Assembly: GCA_047495785.1 (NCBI GenBank)
Contig: JBLDXI010000032.1
Location: forward strand, 1,488,001-1,552,000
Origin: Lepidodermella squamata
Taxonomy: Eukaryota > Gastrotricha
Length of the DNA: 64,000 bases
Direction: 5' to 3'
This document shows, in pieces, positions 24,001 through 35,358 of the stretch. The notes beneath the pieces were generated by a model. That model made no database searches and was not told where the DNA came from. It was given only the letters and a program-made list of their open reading frames with translations. The translations under genes and the position numbers were made by a program. How positions within the stretch are numbered: position 1 is the first letter of the stretch; each line of letters begins with the position of its first letter.

Positions 24001-27000
24001 TGATTTTTCGCTGATTTTTTAGCGAAATGAGCCCGCGTGAACGGCCTCGCAGCTTTTTCATCCGCGTCGGCCGTCGACGGGCGTTCCGGCTCGGGTGATT
24101 CGTCCGAGTCGAATTCATTCACGAAAGAACTGTCGTTACGGCTGACAGCAGACAATATGTCCTCATCGGTAGTAAACAAAATTGTCTGAAAAAATTGATT
24201 TTTTTTATTCATTTCAATTATAATTTTTTCTGAGCTAATTAAGCAGGCTTACATCGCCAAATGCCTCGCTTCCTCCTAGAATACCGCCGCAAGCTCTTTC
24301 GATCTCTCCGCGGAAAATTAATGAATCGTCGAGGTAGATTTCAATATCACGAGCGCCGCGGAATGAATGAATGCGGCTTTTGTTGTAATTCTAATTAAAC
24401 GCGAAAAATTACAAAATTAAGCTGGATAATTTACCTATATCTTACCCAAATTCTAATCATAGCAATTCGATACGTTGAGCTTAATTCCATCTTGATCAAG
24501 TGATTTTCTCCGGGCGTAAATGGAGCGAGCCAAACATGCGTATCATCTCTCGTTCGGTTAACACCATCAATAAGATTTGTAACAACGCGAGGATCCGAAT
24601 CTGAAAAATTTCTGAAATTAAGAACAATTTTTCCAAATTTTTCCTCTCTACCATATTCAGGTAAAATGTTGATATCAGGCGGATCCGCTACTATCGACGT
24701 GATTCGAACTTGTTGACCAGTCGAGGCGAAAACTTCGATGCCATTCAGACCAACGTAGTGCTTATCGCCCCAAGTTGACCTAATATTGATCGTTAATTGA
24801 CTACCAGCTGGTAATTCCGGAATCATAAACGCGTCTTGACCATCCTCGAATTGATTTTGCGAGGTTTCATCCTGAAATTCCGTGCTGTAACGCTGAATGT
24901 GCTGAACCATAGCGGCTGTGCTAGGCGAGGCTGAAAGTTGCAGCAGGGCATCAGGGCTTTCCTGGGCGATTCTCGCCGACACGGCCTGGCGAGTTTTCTC
25001 CGCAGTTGACGCGATAAAATCGTCTAACGCATCGCCACTCGGAGCTAACGACATGAGCCGACCTCGATTTGTCCGATTGAAAACTTCAAGACTAGCCCAG
25101 GTAGATTCGAGCATCGAATCGTTCCCCGAACCGCCCCTTCTTTTCGTTCGCTGCGGGCTTCCCGAGCCACATCGGTTCGAATTCGGGGGGAATTCTTCAT
25201 CTTGCTCAATCGGAGTTCGATTTGCCGATGATGCTGAACCTTTTCGAACTGGTTGAGGCGGCTCGACTGGGCTTGGTAGCACCAACGCAGGTTCTTCGGC
25301 TGGTGGGCTTGAACTCGGCGAATCGTCCATCAAATCAAGCGATAAAATGTTGAATAAAGGCCGTCGAGCTGAATTAGGCATTTCAGCTCGGATATTTCCT
25401 CCCCCTCGTCCGCCAATATTAGCCGATGTCGGTTTTCTCTTCAGCTCTTTGAATTGCCGTAATATTTTGGCGTCATCTTCATCCTGTTCCTGGGCTGTCA
25501 GCTTGTTTTCAGAATTATCAGCGTGTTGAGGGGTAATTGCTTGGCTGCTGACAACCCTTCGAACAGATCCTGAGCTACCTTTCGCAATTGCTTGGCTACC
25601 GCTAGCGTTCGGTTTAGGCACCTCGATTACATGACTATAGTCGAACAGCTGATTGCCACATCCTTTCTGAAGCTCGCCTTCGTAGATTATCTGATCATTC
25701 AGTTCAACTCGAATCCGCCGAGCTCCCATGTTCAAAGTCTGAATAAAATTTAGAAATATTAGTTGACAAAACGTGATGTTGACCGAAACTAACCGCTAAG
25801 CTGTGATTATAGTTCCATAGCACGATTTTTGCTATTTTTGGATGCTTCGATTCGGGTGAAACTGCGAAAGTTAAACGAACAGGTTTCGAGGGATCGAAAT
25901 TGCAACTCCACATGTTTCTCTCCCGATTAGTCTAAAGGTAAGAAAGCAATGAATGAAAATGATTTTGGGGTCAAGCCCTTACCTTCGCATTTCCATGAAT
26001 AATATTTACCACGCTTCCAGTGATATCTTTTTCGCAATTCAGGCACAAATTGTTCAAAACTTCAAGATGTAGCGGCTCGTCCTCCACGGTGGCCGATACT
26101 GACGAAAAGCATTTAACACCGGTAAGGCCGATTCTGTCGGCATGGCCCCAATTCGACAGCAAAATGATGCATAGTTTATCTCGATCGTTGCCAGCTGAAG
26201 CTAAACGCCGATCGGTGCGCTGGAAGCAAAAATTGAAAATCGAGCTTGACTTGAAATAAGCTAGTTACCGATGCCAGAGTGGCTGGTTTTTTCTCAGGTA
26301 CTGGGGCGCTATTAGATGGATTGTTGATGAATGACTTCTCCAGAGCTGATAAGGCTTGTGTTAGCTCCTGCTGCTGCCTATTGCGACAAATCCTTTGCAA
26401 ATAAAACTTGTAAAATCGAAGTAAATTTACAGTGGAGTTAGATTGCTAATGCACTCGATCGCAGCTCTTAGGGGCTCATCGGATTCCTGATGGTCAAGAT
26501 AAATTGTCAAATTAATTAAGAAAATGCAGCTGCACTTACTTTTTGCAGTACCGATGAAGCAGCTTTACCTCTGACTGGCGGTGCTGATTGAACAATCTGA
26601 ATAGATTCATTTTCGATGCCAATTAAATCTTCTACCTTGTGTGCGCTTTGCAATTTCGATTACAACGGCGTCGCCCCCATCCAGGGTTCGGTCAGGCTTC
26701 GTATCCGCTATGAGTACATCATCTTCTTCATCAACGGATCGTGCCTGGAAAATTTATTTAAAAATGCTGGCTACTTTTCGTCGCAGTAAAAGCCAACCTC
26801 AGGAGAAAGCTGCAAGCTAGCATTCAAACTTTTCCGAAATTTCTAGGTGAATGCATAGCAATAAATTTTGATTATAAGAAGTTATTTCAGGCTTACCTTG
26901 ATATCTCCGAAATTGCTGAGCACGACCTGAATAGTATCTTTCCCTTCCGTCATATTTAATGTCTAACGGAAAAAATTTAATAGATTGAATGTATCTGGCA

Positions 27001-27557
27001 CAGCAAACAAACCTCTGCTTCTTGGCTTTCATCGATTTTGTCATTGTCGTCATCCTCGATGAAGTCATCCTGATACTCCCCAGTAACTTTTGCTGGAGCT
27101 CCAAAGTGCACATCGGGGCCGAAATTCGTTTTTATGTGCACGGATGACGCGACCCATGCCTTTCGCCTAGTTGGATTAGGAGCAGTACGGCTCCTCTGTT
27201 TCGAACTTTCCACGTGCATCGGATCTAAGAAAGAATGAGGAAATTAGTATATATTTCAGCTCGGCAAGTTTATTACCTCTGGCACTCAACGGTTTCTCCC
27301 ATGGCTTTCTACTTTCAGCAAATCCCTCCCCGATAGTAACTTTGCGCTTCTGATGAGCGCCATTGACGTAGACCGAAAATCCTTTTTCTTTCTTTTCTCT
27401 TTCTATGTCTTTGGCATCTTTGTTCTTGAGGGTTTTGAGCATGCTAACAGCAGATAAAATGGAATGTTAATAAATAATTATATCTGACATAAATAATATC
27501 ATACCGATTTCGGTTTTCTAGAAGAAGCAAATATTCTTCGTAAGCAACACGACTCAT
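21082..27557 (-). CDS. KATNIP: KATNIP (KIAA0556), katanin-interacting ciliary protein
   Basis: Twenty exons on the minus strand sum to 1446 codons: 27505-27557, 27277-27443, 27013-27224, 26897-26962, 26798-26809, 26718-26744, 26540-26635, 26431-26486, 26269-26392, 25983-26219, 25794-25931, 24446-25738, 24253-24390, 23834-24185, 23595-23784, 23343-23533, 23094-23285, 22703-22836, 21347-21968, 21082-21119. The N-terminus ([31 protein letters not shown]) and repeated DUF4457 units are recognisable: [114 protein letters not shown]. The last 38-nt exon encodes a conserved LRPTTS end. KATNIP binds microtubules and katanin at ciliary bases. The junction between 26636 and 26744 and the 12-nt exon are the least certain parts. 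Confidence 0.95.
21166..21310. repeat. AT-rich tandem repeat, 35-bp period
   Basis: About four copies of a unit beginning GAATGAAATTTTGAAATT; unit starts at 21203, 21238 and 21273 are exactly 35 bases apart. It occupies most of the last intron of KATNIP. Confidence 0.9.
22029..22411 (-). mobile_element. MITE-like interspersed repeat, copy B (in a KATNIP intron)
   Basis: Reverse-complement relative of 5200-5590. Its own ends are imperfect inverted repeats: GCGTGTCCCA...GCGC at the left and GCGC...TGGGACACGC at the right. A 33-base core (22213-22245) is identical to copy A. It lies wholly inside the intron between KATNIP exons 18 and 19. Confidence 0.75.
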
Positions 27558-27775
27558 TCTCAGGCTTTCTCAGGCATCTGCTTTTCTGTTAAGGCTTTAA
27601 CACAATTGACACATACCTAAACTTGACTAAGGTGCAGAAAAATAAATCATTCGTTAAAAATTAATACACGATAAATAAGCCAGCACCTGCAATTCAACGC
27701 ACATGTCAAATGCCACGCAATTCCTGCCTAAAAACAGAAAACATCATACTCGAGTCACCTCATTAGTGCATTTCA

Positions 27776-27979
27776 TCACATTAGAGTAAGCACGGGACAC
27801 AACAAGAAACAAAAATGAACTGAAGAAGCGGAAGCACGCAAAACAACATTATACAAGACGGCAAAGAATTGCGAGACTACAACAACAGTAGTAAGCACTG
27901 TACCCGAGATATTTCCGATAATCGTTAGCGCACCGCCGGAAGGAAGACCTAAGGACGCGTTGCTATTCTGAATAAACAT
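27776..27979 (-). CDS. possible small single-pass membrane protein
   Basis: An ATG-initiated 67-codon frame with one hydrophobic segment (TVVVVSQFFAVLYNVVL) preceded by a Gly/Ser/Asn-rich start. It lies in the short gap between the divergent KATNIP and Nudix genes. No family is recognised, and further exons cannot be excluded. It could also be 5' leader sequence. Confidence 0.28.
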   Translation of the reverse strand: MFIQNSNASLGLPSGGALTIIGNISGTVLTTVVVVSQFFAVLYNVVLRASASSVHFCFLLCPVLTLM

Positions 27980-28212
27980 TATTTTTCAACTAATATAATC
28001 ACTTTTATCAAAGTGGCGTTAACAAGTTAATATTAATCAGTTTTCATCAAATTATTTTTAGGGAGATTTGAATTTCACTTTTGGCGGGATTAGCTTTTAC
28101 TTTCGCACGCACCTTCAAACCTAAATGCACTAAAGCTACTACCTGTTGCGTTTTGTTTTACTTTGTGGCTCGTAAGATCGCTATCTAGCTCAGACACCGG
28201 TCCAATTTTCCA

Positions 28213-28932
28213 ATGGTTGCTCATCCAAGCCTCTCTAATGTTTTCTCGGCCGAAAATCTTTCGCGGTGTCGAGGTTTGTTGAAAAACGCATTTGTCGCGC
28301 TGAAGCATGGACAATCACAATCAGCAGAACCTAAACGTCAAGCTGCTGTTTTGATTCCTTACTGTTTGCATCAAAATAAGCCATCTGTGTTATTTGTTCG
28401 TCGGCCTCTTTTTATGAGAAAGCATCCCGGGGAAATATCTTTTCCTGGCGGGGGAGTGGAGCCTGGAGATGAAACGCTAGCTCACTCTGCCGTTCGAGAA
28501 TGCAACGAGGAACTGGGATTGAAAGTTTCTCATAGCTCTGTGCTCGGAGCGCTGCCGATGAATCTTCCGAACAAGGACGGATCTTTTCTAGTCACCGGAA
28601 TCGTTGCGTTTATCGGAGCTGTTGACGGACCTAATAGTCATCAAATGATGGAATCGCCAACTCATATTTTGAAACCTCACCGCGGCGAAGTGGACGACGT
28701 ATATATTGTGACCCTGGAAAAGCTGTATGAAAGCGAGAAATATGTCAGATTTCGTATACCTTCTAGAGGAGTAGGACTTCGTTATTGGACTGGTCCGTGT
28801 TACCCAGTGAAGTCATCTGATCATCCACCTCATCCCATTCAAATTTGGGGATTAACGGCTTTCATGTTACAACAATCCTTGAAAGTTGTGTTGCCTGATT
28901 ATCAGGCTACGACAAAATATAATAGAGATTGA
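28213..28932 (+). CDS. Nudix hydrolase, NUDT7/NUDT8-type coenzyme A diphosphatase
   Basis: An intronless frame of 239 aa with an ATG start. The CoA-diphosphatase signature (VRRPLFMRKHPGEISFPGG) runs straight into a complete Nudix box (GGVEPGDETLAHSAVRECNEELGL: Gly, Glu, REx2EExGL all present). This combination (UPF0035 plus Nudix) marks enzymes that cleave CoA and acyl-CoA to 3',5'-ADP and phosphopantetheine. The N-terminal 40 residues (with CRGLLKNAF, and few acidic residues) could be a mitochondrial presequence, as in NUDT8. There is no evident C-terminal peroxisomal SKL-type signal (it ends KYNRD). It is divergent from KATNIP across about 650 bp. Confidence 0.93.
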   Translation: MVAHPSLSNVFSAENLSRCRGLLKNAFVALKHGQSQSAEPKRQAAVLIPYCLHQNKPSVLFVRRPLFMRKHPGEISFPGGGVEPGDETLAHSAVRECNEELGLKVSHSSVLGALPMNLPNKDGSFLVTGIVAFIGAVDGPNSHQMMESPTHILKPHRGEVDDVYIVTLEKLYESEKYVRFRIPSRGVGLRYWTGPCYPVKSSDHPPHPIQIWGLTAFMLQQSLKVVLPDYQATTKYNRD

Positions 28933-29069
28933 TCATTGAAAGTATTTTTTCAACGTTGATCTTATGTTGAAGTATTTTATATACCGGTGAAATATAACAC
29001 TTGCGTGTTTTACGATTTACTTGATTTCACATTTTCGATTTTCTGTAGATTTATGGCTGATGATTTAAA

Positions 29070-29602
29070 ATGAAAAAGGCATCAACTGATGTGAGAAGCA
29101 CCAGAAAGTCCAACTCTCTCGAATCATCAGCTGATCGTATGTTGATTTTGCCATGACACTTCTGCCATTTCAAACTGTTAATCTTTCAGTTATACTTGAA
29201 GCGTTGGACTTGATTCAATACAAAATGCAAGTCATGTCGACTGAGAACCAGCTTTTACAGTATATAAATTTGGCATAAATATTGATATCAGAAATAGATA
29301 CGATTTATAGGCTGACTCCCGAGCTTAAGCGTTCTGATAGTCGCTCTAATTACCGGAGTTCTGTGGTTACACCATCGCGTCCGTCGAAGTCAGCCAAAAT
29401 TTACGAAGGCTGTTGTCATACTCAATCATATCAGAAGCAAGCTTCAAAGCCGCCGTCGGGTGCTCGCAATATCCCAAAGCTATCCCGTGATAGCGCTACG
29501 CCTGTTTGCCCACGTTTTCGGAATGACTCTCGTTGCTCGAGTAGCCACTCAAAAGCTGAATTACCGCGGAAATTACACTCTACAGATGTTTACTGGGCTT
29601 AA
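29070..29602 (+). CDS. small Ser/Arg/Lys-rich protein with short coiled-coil segment, unknown
   Basis: Three exons (29070-29136, 29190-29259, 29311-29602) sum to 143 codons, 142 aa. The N-terminal basic/serine segment is followed by an amphipathic helix (ILEALDLIQYKMQVMSTENQ) and a long low-complexity basic tail rich in Ser, Arg, Lys and Pro (SRPSKSAK, SKPPSGARN). This looks like a small cytoskeletal or nuclear adaptor, but I cannot assign it. It sits between the Nudix gene and the type I membrane protein on the same strand, about 140 bp before the start of the latter. An operon-like arrangement is possible but unproven. Confidence 0.65.
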
Positions 29603-29750
29603 CTCGTGAACTAATTTTGCTAGTCATTATACGTATTAATGGATTTCTTTTTATAGAGGATTTTTATGTTCTTTCATTCCTATCATTGTTGCCGTGCAAC
29701 TTTTCCAAAACCAATTTTTGTGCTCATCAATATTTTCCGTTTTTTAGAGA

Positions 29751-32700
29751 ATGATGTATTTATTTGCATTGGTTCTATGTGGAGCTGGTTTCGCAGCTGG
29801 TCAGTTATCTCGAGCAAACCGGGCGATCGGTGAATCCTGTTCGCCGAGAGATCCGTCAAGTCGCTGCCCGAAATTTTCGTCTTGTTTCGCGCTAAATTGC
29901 GCTGATTCCGTTTGTATATGCGACGATGGTTATTGGCCTTCGAAAGATTTTACCGAATGTTTCCCCGCTGTAAAACTCGGCGGGACTTGCTCGCCTACCC
30001 AGACTTCATGCATGGGTCGCCCACCGAATTCGATGACATGCCGAAATTCGCAGTGTTCATGCGCTGACGGTTACGCAACAACCGACGACGGCCAGCGTTG
30101 CGGGCAGTATTTCGGTTTTGGGCCGTCTGTTGTTAAACTGAGCAGGTTGAATGATACTTGCGATGCCAAGTCGCGAAAATGCGCCCACGGCCTCGAGTGT
30201 CGACCGTACGCGCGAAATTCGCCCATCTCAACTTGTCAATGCGCGGCCGGTTTCAGGCCGAGAACGGCTCTTGAAGACCGGGTTCGTTTCAACACGATAG
30301 AAGACTGCCTAGCTATTTCCTACTCACTCGGCTGTCCTACTTCTACGACAACCACAACAACATCAACGTCAACAACCACTCAAACGACTACGCCTACTAC
30401 TACTACAACCACGTTGAAAACAACGGTAACAAATCGGGTGACTACAAGAGCGACAACGACCACTACTGAGGCGCCGCCTACGGAAATGGAAGCGCCGATA
30501 AGAACCCGCCCGACGAGAAGGCCAGTAGCAGCAGCAACAACAACAGAAATGCCAGAAAAACAGACCGTTGGTAAAGTGGAGTATCTCAACACAACAATTC
30601 GCGCGCCGATTCGCCGGACGCGAAGCACTTCAACGACACCGAAAACAACAAGGTATTATTTTTAGGCGGGAAAAAAATCATATAATGGTCAGTTTTGGAC
30701 GTTAGGAAATTTATGGTAGGAAAAATTGGGCTAAGTATAATTGGAAAATTGAGACATTAATCTTTTAAGATGGATTTAATGTTTCGTATGAATTGAGAAA
30801 AACTGAAAAGAAAACTTGGAATTGGTGATTTTATGTTATTTACAAAATACGTACATAATTTAAGGAGGAGTTTTTAATATTTTTTTTGAGAATTTTCGTT
30901 CAATTATTTTATTTTTCTATCAAAATTCTATTCAAGTCTGATAATTTTCTAGAGGGAATATTCAAGTTATATTTTTTATTTGAAAAATATTTCCTCTGGT
31001 GTTTACAGTGCTAATTTCATTTGTGTAGAATTGTCGCCCCAAGAACGTGTTATTTTCATTGTTAATCCACGTTTTTTTTGTTTCAGTACTGCTTCGACTA
31101 CAACAACAGCAAGAACGCGACGCACAACGTTGAACATTATTGACACTGTCACGTTGAAGTAAGCCTGCCTGCCTACCTATTGTTGTATTTACTTTTTCTC
31201 AACCGTTGCGTTGTTTTTCTTGTGTTTTTCCAACAACACAGTACCATCAGCGTAGCCCGCGAACCGCTGGTTTTACCCATTGACTTGATCGTGCCGGCGG
31301 CTGTCGTCGCAGCGTTATGCCTGCTCGCCGGCATTCTCGGCGTTGCGTGCGCCTGTGTGCGTCGAAACCGCCATTTCTCCGGCAAGAAGAGCCACGGCCC
31401 GGGTACAATGTCAGCAGTTGCGACGGCTATCGGCAGCGGGGCGTCGTCGGACATTGACGAGCGCAACGGGCCGAATGCCGGCTGGTCTGGCGCGATTTTG
31501 TCGCCGGATCGCCAGATGTCATCGCCTGAGATGCTCGAATCACCGAACGGCCTGGTCGACGATGAAGTGCTGATTGTGGCGACTTCAGAGGCGCCGCATA
31601 CAAGCCGCGCGGCGGCTATTTTCAGCAACAATTTTGCCGGGCCAGAATCGCCGTCGGGCATGACGTTGAATGAAGGTAATAATTATTACGCTGATGATTA
31701 TATGTAAATGAGGCGAGTTGGGCCTAGGGCCATATCCTGTTTCCGCGATTCGACGCGGTGTCACCTAGGTCAGGCGTAGTAATTTTAAGGCGGCTGTGTT
31801 TGATGCGAAAAGGCGCCCATTGAGGCTTAATGACTGTAATTAAAATCGAAAGTTTGAAGTAATTGAAGTGAAAGCTTAACTTCTAAATGATCCCTTGTTG
31901 CGCAGAATTAAGGCTAAATTGCAAAATATACATAAATGGAGTAAAATAATCCCTAATTTTCCTATTTTATGAAAAAAAATGAAAAATATCTCCAATGATT
32001 GAGGCTATTAATCGATACAAGAAACGGATTTCTGTATGCTAGGAGAAACAAAAAGAATCAAGAGAAAAAATTTAAAGTGGAATTTTTATTTTCGAATTTT
32101 CCTATATTAAAAGCGTACTGGATCACTTTTCCTGCTAGTTTTTATCAGATTCAGAGGAGAAAAGCCTGCCAAATTCCAATCTCAGTCTCAGTTTTTTTAT
32201 TTGTAGGCATATTTTTCGCTATCAGCTTGATCTTCATGTCCACATCAGAGTGCCAGGATTTTCAGCGATTTTAGTCGGGTTTGAATATTAAATCGTAATT
32301 TTAAGCTGGATTTTTCATTTATTTTGTTGAATTTTCCCCCTTTTTTATTTCTTTTTCCTGCCTCTTCAGTTAGTTTATGTAAATATTAGCAATTTGCCTC
32401 GAGGTAAAAATTTGGCGATCATCCGGCGGAAAATGCAAATACAGCTCAAGCCCACTTGAAACAATAGCGTTTGCTCGATTTGTTATTTCTGTCGCTCTTT
32501 TGCCGCATGAAAATTGTTGATTGAAAACAACAAGAGCTGTTCAATTAATTTATCAATTTTCATCGCGTTCTTGTAGTTCTAGATTACAAAGAGTCAAATG
32601 GCGCCTGCTCGAGACACGCGAGAAGCATTTTTGCTGCGATAAAACGTCCGGCTTTTTGCCGCTTCGCATTTGTAATTGCTATGAATTGAAGAATGGAATC

Positions 32701-33711
32701 GCCATCGAGTAATGAACGCGCTGTGTCGACGGTGTTTTGATTAAGGTGGCTTCGTGAAAACAAAACGGCTCGCGTCTTTATTTTAACAACGAATATCTGA
32801 GACGACGGCGACTTTAAAACGAAGCAACAGTTTGGTGGAGTTTGTAGGTACCCATTGTTGTGTTGATGTTTTGTCTGAATTTCTTGATGCGCTGGCTTGG
32901 CCTTATGTGTGTTATAAGGAGATAGCCGCGGCATGCGCTGTAATCGCCGCTGCAATTTGCGTGTTTGTATTTTGCGGCCGCTTTCCTTCGAGGCGTTGCG
33001 TGTGAACTCGAGTATACCCATCCATATATGCGCGCGCTTGGGGTTTGCTCTGAAGCGACGCTCGCGCTTGCTATAGGTATAGCAGCTCATCATTACCTAC
33101 AATCAGCGAGCGGCTAATGCAAGCAAGGATGACCTTTGCATTTACAATGGATGATGATAGAAAGAAGACGACACCCATTTCGCACGGGCAGATGATAAAA
33201 CAAGGTGACGCAATCGATTCAGCGTTTACCGGGTGATTACACAAACAACCCGTTTATGTGTAGTGTTTATTTACCTGAGATTGGCACTTTTGACCCTACT
33301 CGAGCAAATAGTTGTTGATTTTTCTCATCACAATAATTACCTTTTGTCCCATTTCCTGTGCCAGGAAACAGCAATGTTGTAGCCGGCCTGGTACCGCCAC
33401 TGCCGTCGCGGCACTACAACCAGCAGACTTATATAGCGAATGCCGCGGCTTCGATCGGGGCGACCAGGCAACAGGCGGTTCTACCGCCCCCGTTGCCCGC
33501 CCGGCCGGTCTACGGCACTATCCAGCGGACATCGGGCTCGTCCTCAAATAACAATCAGCCCGCCGGGTTCATGACCACCGGGCGTAATCCGAGAAACTCA
33601 TCGCCGTCAACTCTGGGCACAAATCGGAGTAACGGCCAGCAGTCGTCGCAGATTCTCATCAGTCATCAGCAGCTGCGGCAGATGCGGTTGAATACGAATA
33701 ATAGAAATTGA
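29751..33711 (+). CDS. type I membrane protein: EB-like Cys repeats, Thr-rich stalk, proline-rich tail
   Basis: Four exons (29751-30652, 31087-31158, 31242-31675, 33365-33711) sum to 585 codons. A signal peptide (MMYLFALVLCGAGFAAG) is followed by three Cys modules of the EB/EGF-like type (CICDDGYWPS, CSCADGYATT, CQCAAGFRPR), a Thr-rich mucin stalk (about residues 200-320), one transmembrane segment (VPAAVVAALCLLAGILGVACACV) with a basic stop (RRNR), and a cytoplasmic tail with polyproline (PPPLPARPVYG, possible SH3/WW ligand) and Gln/Asn-rich end. Intron 3 is 1.7 kb, the longest intron resolved here. If it is retained, the frame closes 11 codons later (NNYYADDYM), giving a shorter-tailed isoform. 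A cell-surface receptor or adhesion role is inferred; no specific family is named. Confidence 0.82.
32301..32315 (+). repeat. copy of dispersed motif TTAAGNNGGATTT
   Basis: TTAAGCTGGATTTTT inside the long intron of the type I membrane gene. Exact TTAAGNNGGATTT also occurs at 6631, 23054, 30775, 46948 and, inverted, near 63087. One-mismatch relatives lie near 4638, 24417, 30869, 43043 and 43696. See the matching finding. Confidence 0.7.
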
Positions 33712-35358
33712 ATTGACTCGAGATTTCACATTCGAAGTGCTTCCAGAATTAAATATTGAACAAAAAATCGACCTTGATATTAATTAATGCTCAATAATCG
33801 AAGAAGTGAGTGAACGTGTTCTCATTTGACCCAGAAAAATGACGCCAAATATCGAATTCCAATCGGCCAATTTCGATTTTAACATAATAATCTAAGAAAT
33901 CGGTGAAAAATGTCCCTTTTCGTCTCAAAAAAGTGCTCATCAATTGAGAATGTAAAAAATCTGCAATCTCCAGGCCATGATATTAATTACGTTTTAAGCC
34001 AATTTTATAAAATATTTCGCGTTTTTTGTTGTTGTGTTTCATCTCATTAATACTATAATCTGCACGTGTTTATGTTGTTAAGTTTTTGTTGCTCTTTTTT
34101 GATATTTTGAATTTTATTTGAGAAAAAAATGAAATTATTTACTTATTTCTCGACTGCTCATTGATTGGGCTATAAAAAACGACTTCAAGACAAGTATTAA
34201 GCCTTCGGCTGTAAATAGCGCAATTACGCTGATGTTATATAAATTCTGAAAAATGCCAAAATTTGGCTAAAAAATGTGATGAAACTATAACGGGTTGACA
34301 ATAATTCTACTAACGACTGTTGCTGTTTTTTTTGTTTCTCTTTTTATATCGCGAAAAATATATTATATTGGCTGTTTCATCCATTTTTTCTACTGTGTTT
34401 CATTCTACGGTTGTTATTGCAGAGTAAATGCGAGCGCAACAGAAGTTTGAGACTGCTGTGCTTTGCTAAACTGAGAATTATTTACTGTTTTATTGCCATC
34501 AATCGACGTAATTCCAATCTCAAATCGTTATATTAATTTTGGAAGCATGAGAATAATGTGGCGATGGATGACGATGAAAACTATCGAAACGTGGAACGAA
34601 AGACTGTTTCTTGAGCTCGCTTTGTCTGTTCATTTAATTTTTCTATGAATAAAACGTAATCGATTTCAAGGTCTTCATTAATTCACCTCCTATGGGTAAC
34701 TACGGTAACATCCCACTTGGGCCATTTCCAAAACAGAATATCTTTTAGCGGAGCCAGATTTGCATTTCGTGGAACCTCAGTCGAAATGAGTCGCTTTTTG
34801 AATAATTTTACGAATTTCAGGCGAATGTTAAGTTGAATTTAATGGTGTTTTTCTGTAGAATTATTGTGGTCAATTTTGATACCCAAGAAATATCCGAAAC
34901 GTGATTACAGGCCGCTATAAAATTTCAAAATTTGGTTACGGTAAAAGGAGGACCCTCTCCCAAAATAACTACATCTGGTCGAAAATTTGGTGGAAATGAA
35001 CCAGGGCTTTTTCCAGTTCAAAATATGTGACGAAGGGTGACTAAAAGGTGTTAATGCACGAGGAAGGATGATGAAGTACTCCACACAGTTGAGTACGTAG
35101 CCGGTGCACCGAGATAGTGTTTATCAGTGCGATCCTCACTGATGAGATCGCCCACAGGCGTAAAGATCCGAGGATAATACTCTTTCACTGGGCGAAGCTC
35201 GTCGTGATGCAGGCTGAAAAAATCCCGGCCAACGCTTGTTTCGTCGTTATATTAGGTTGGTGATTATTGTGGGAAGCATTGAAACCAATACCAAAGCATT
35301 TTTATTATGAATTTAAGCAGCTATTTGTCATTGTACTTCTGGCCAGAATGATGGAACA
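33712..35358. other. intergenic, possible missing 5' exon of the mucin-like gene
   Basis: No gene recognised. A splice-acceptor-like AAGCAG lies at 35321. Immediately after it, a hydrophobic frame (LFVIVLLAR) that would suit a signal peptide is in a different frame from the downstream Thr-rich protein. Confidence 0.4.

Noticed and set aside
26640-26717. Treating the open minus-strand stretch [16 protein letters not shown] as KATNIP coding sequence
   Set aside because: It reads openly but joins the next exon (VEDLIG) in the wrong phase; excluding it as an intron restores the frame. It remains uncertain.
30380-30628. Val-rich and other antisense frames over the Thr-rich genes (also 36024-36467)
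   Set aside because: They are complements of Thr-codon repeats (ACN read as NGT) and carry no independent evidence.
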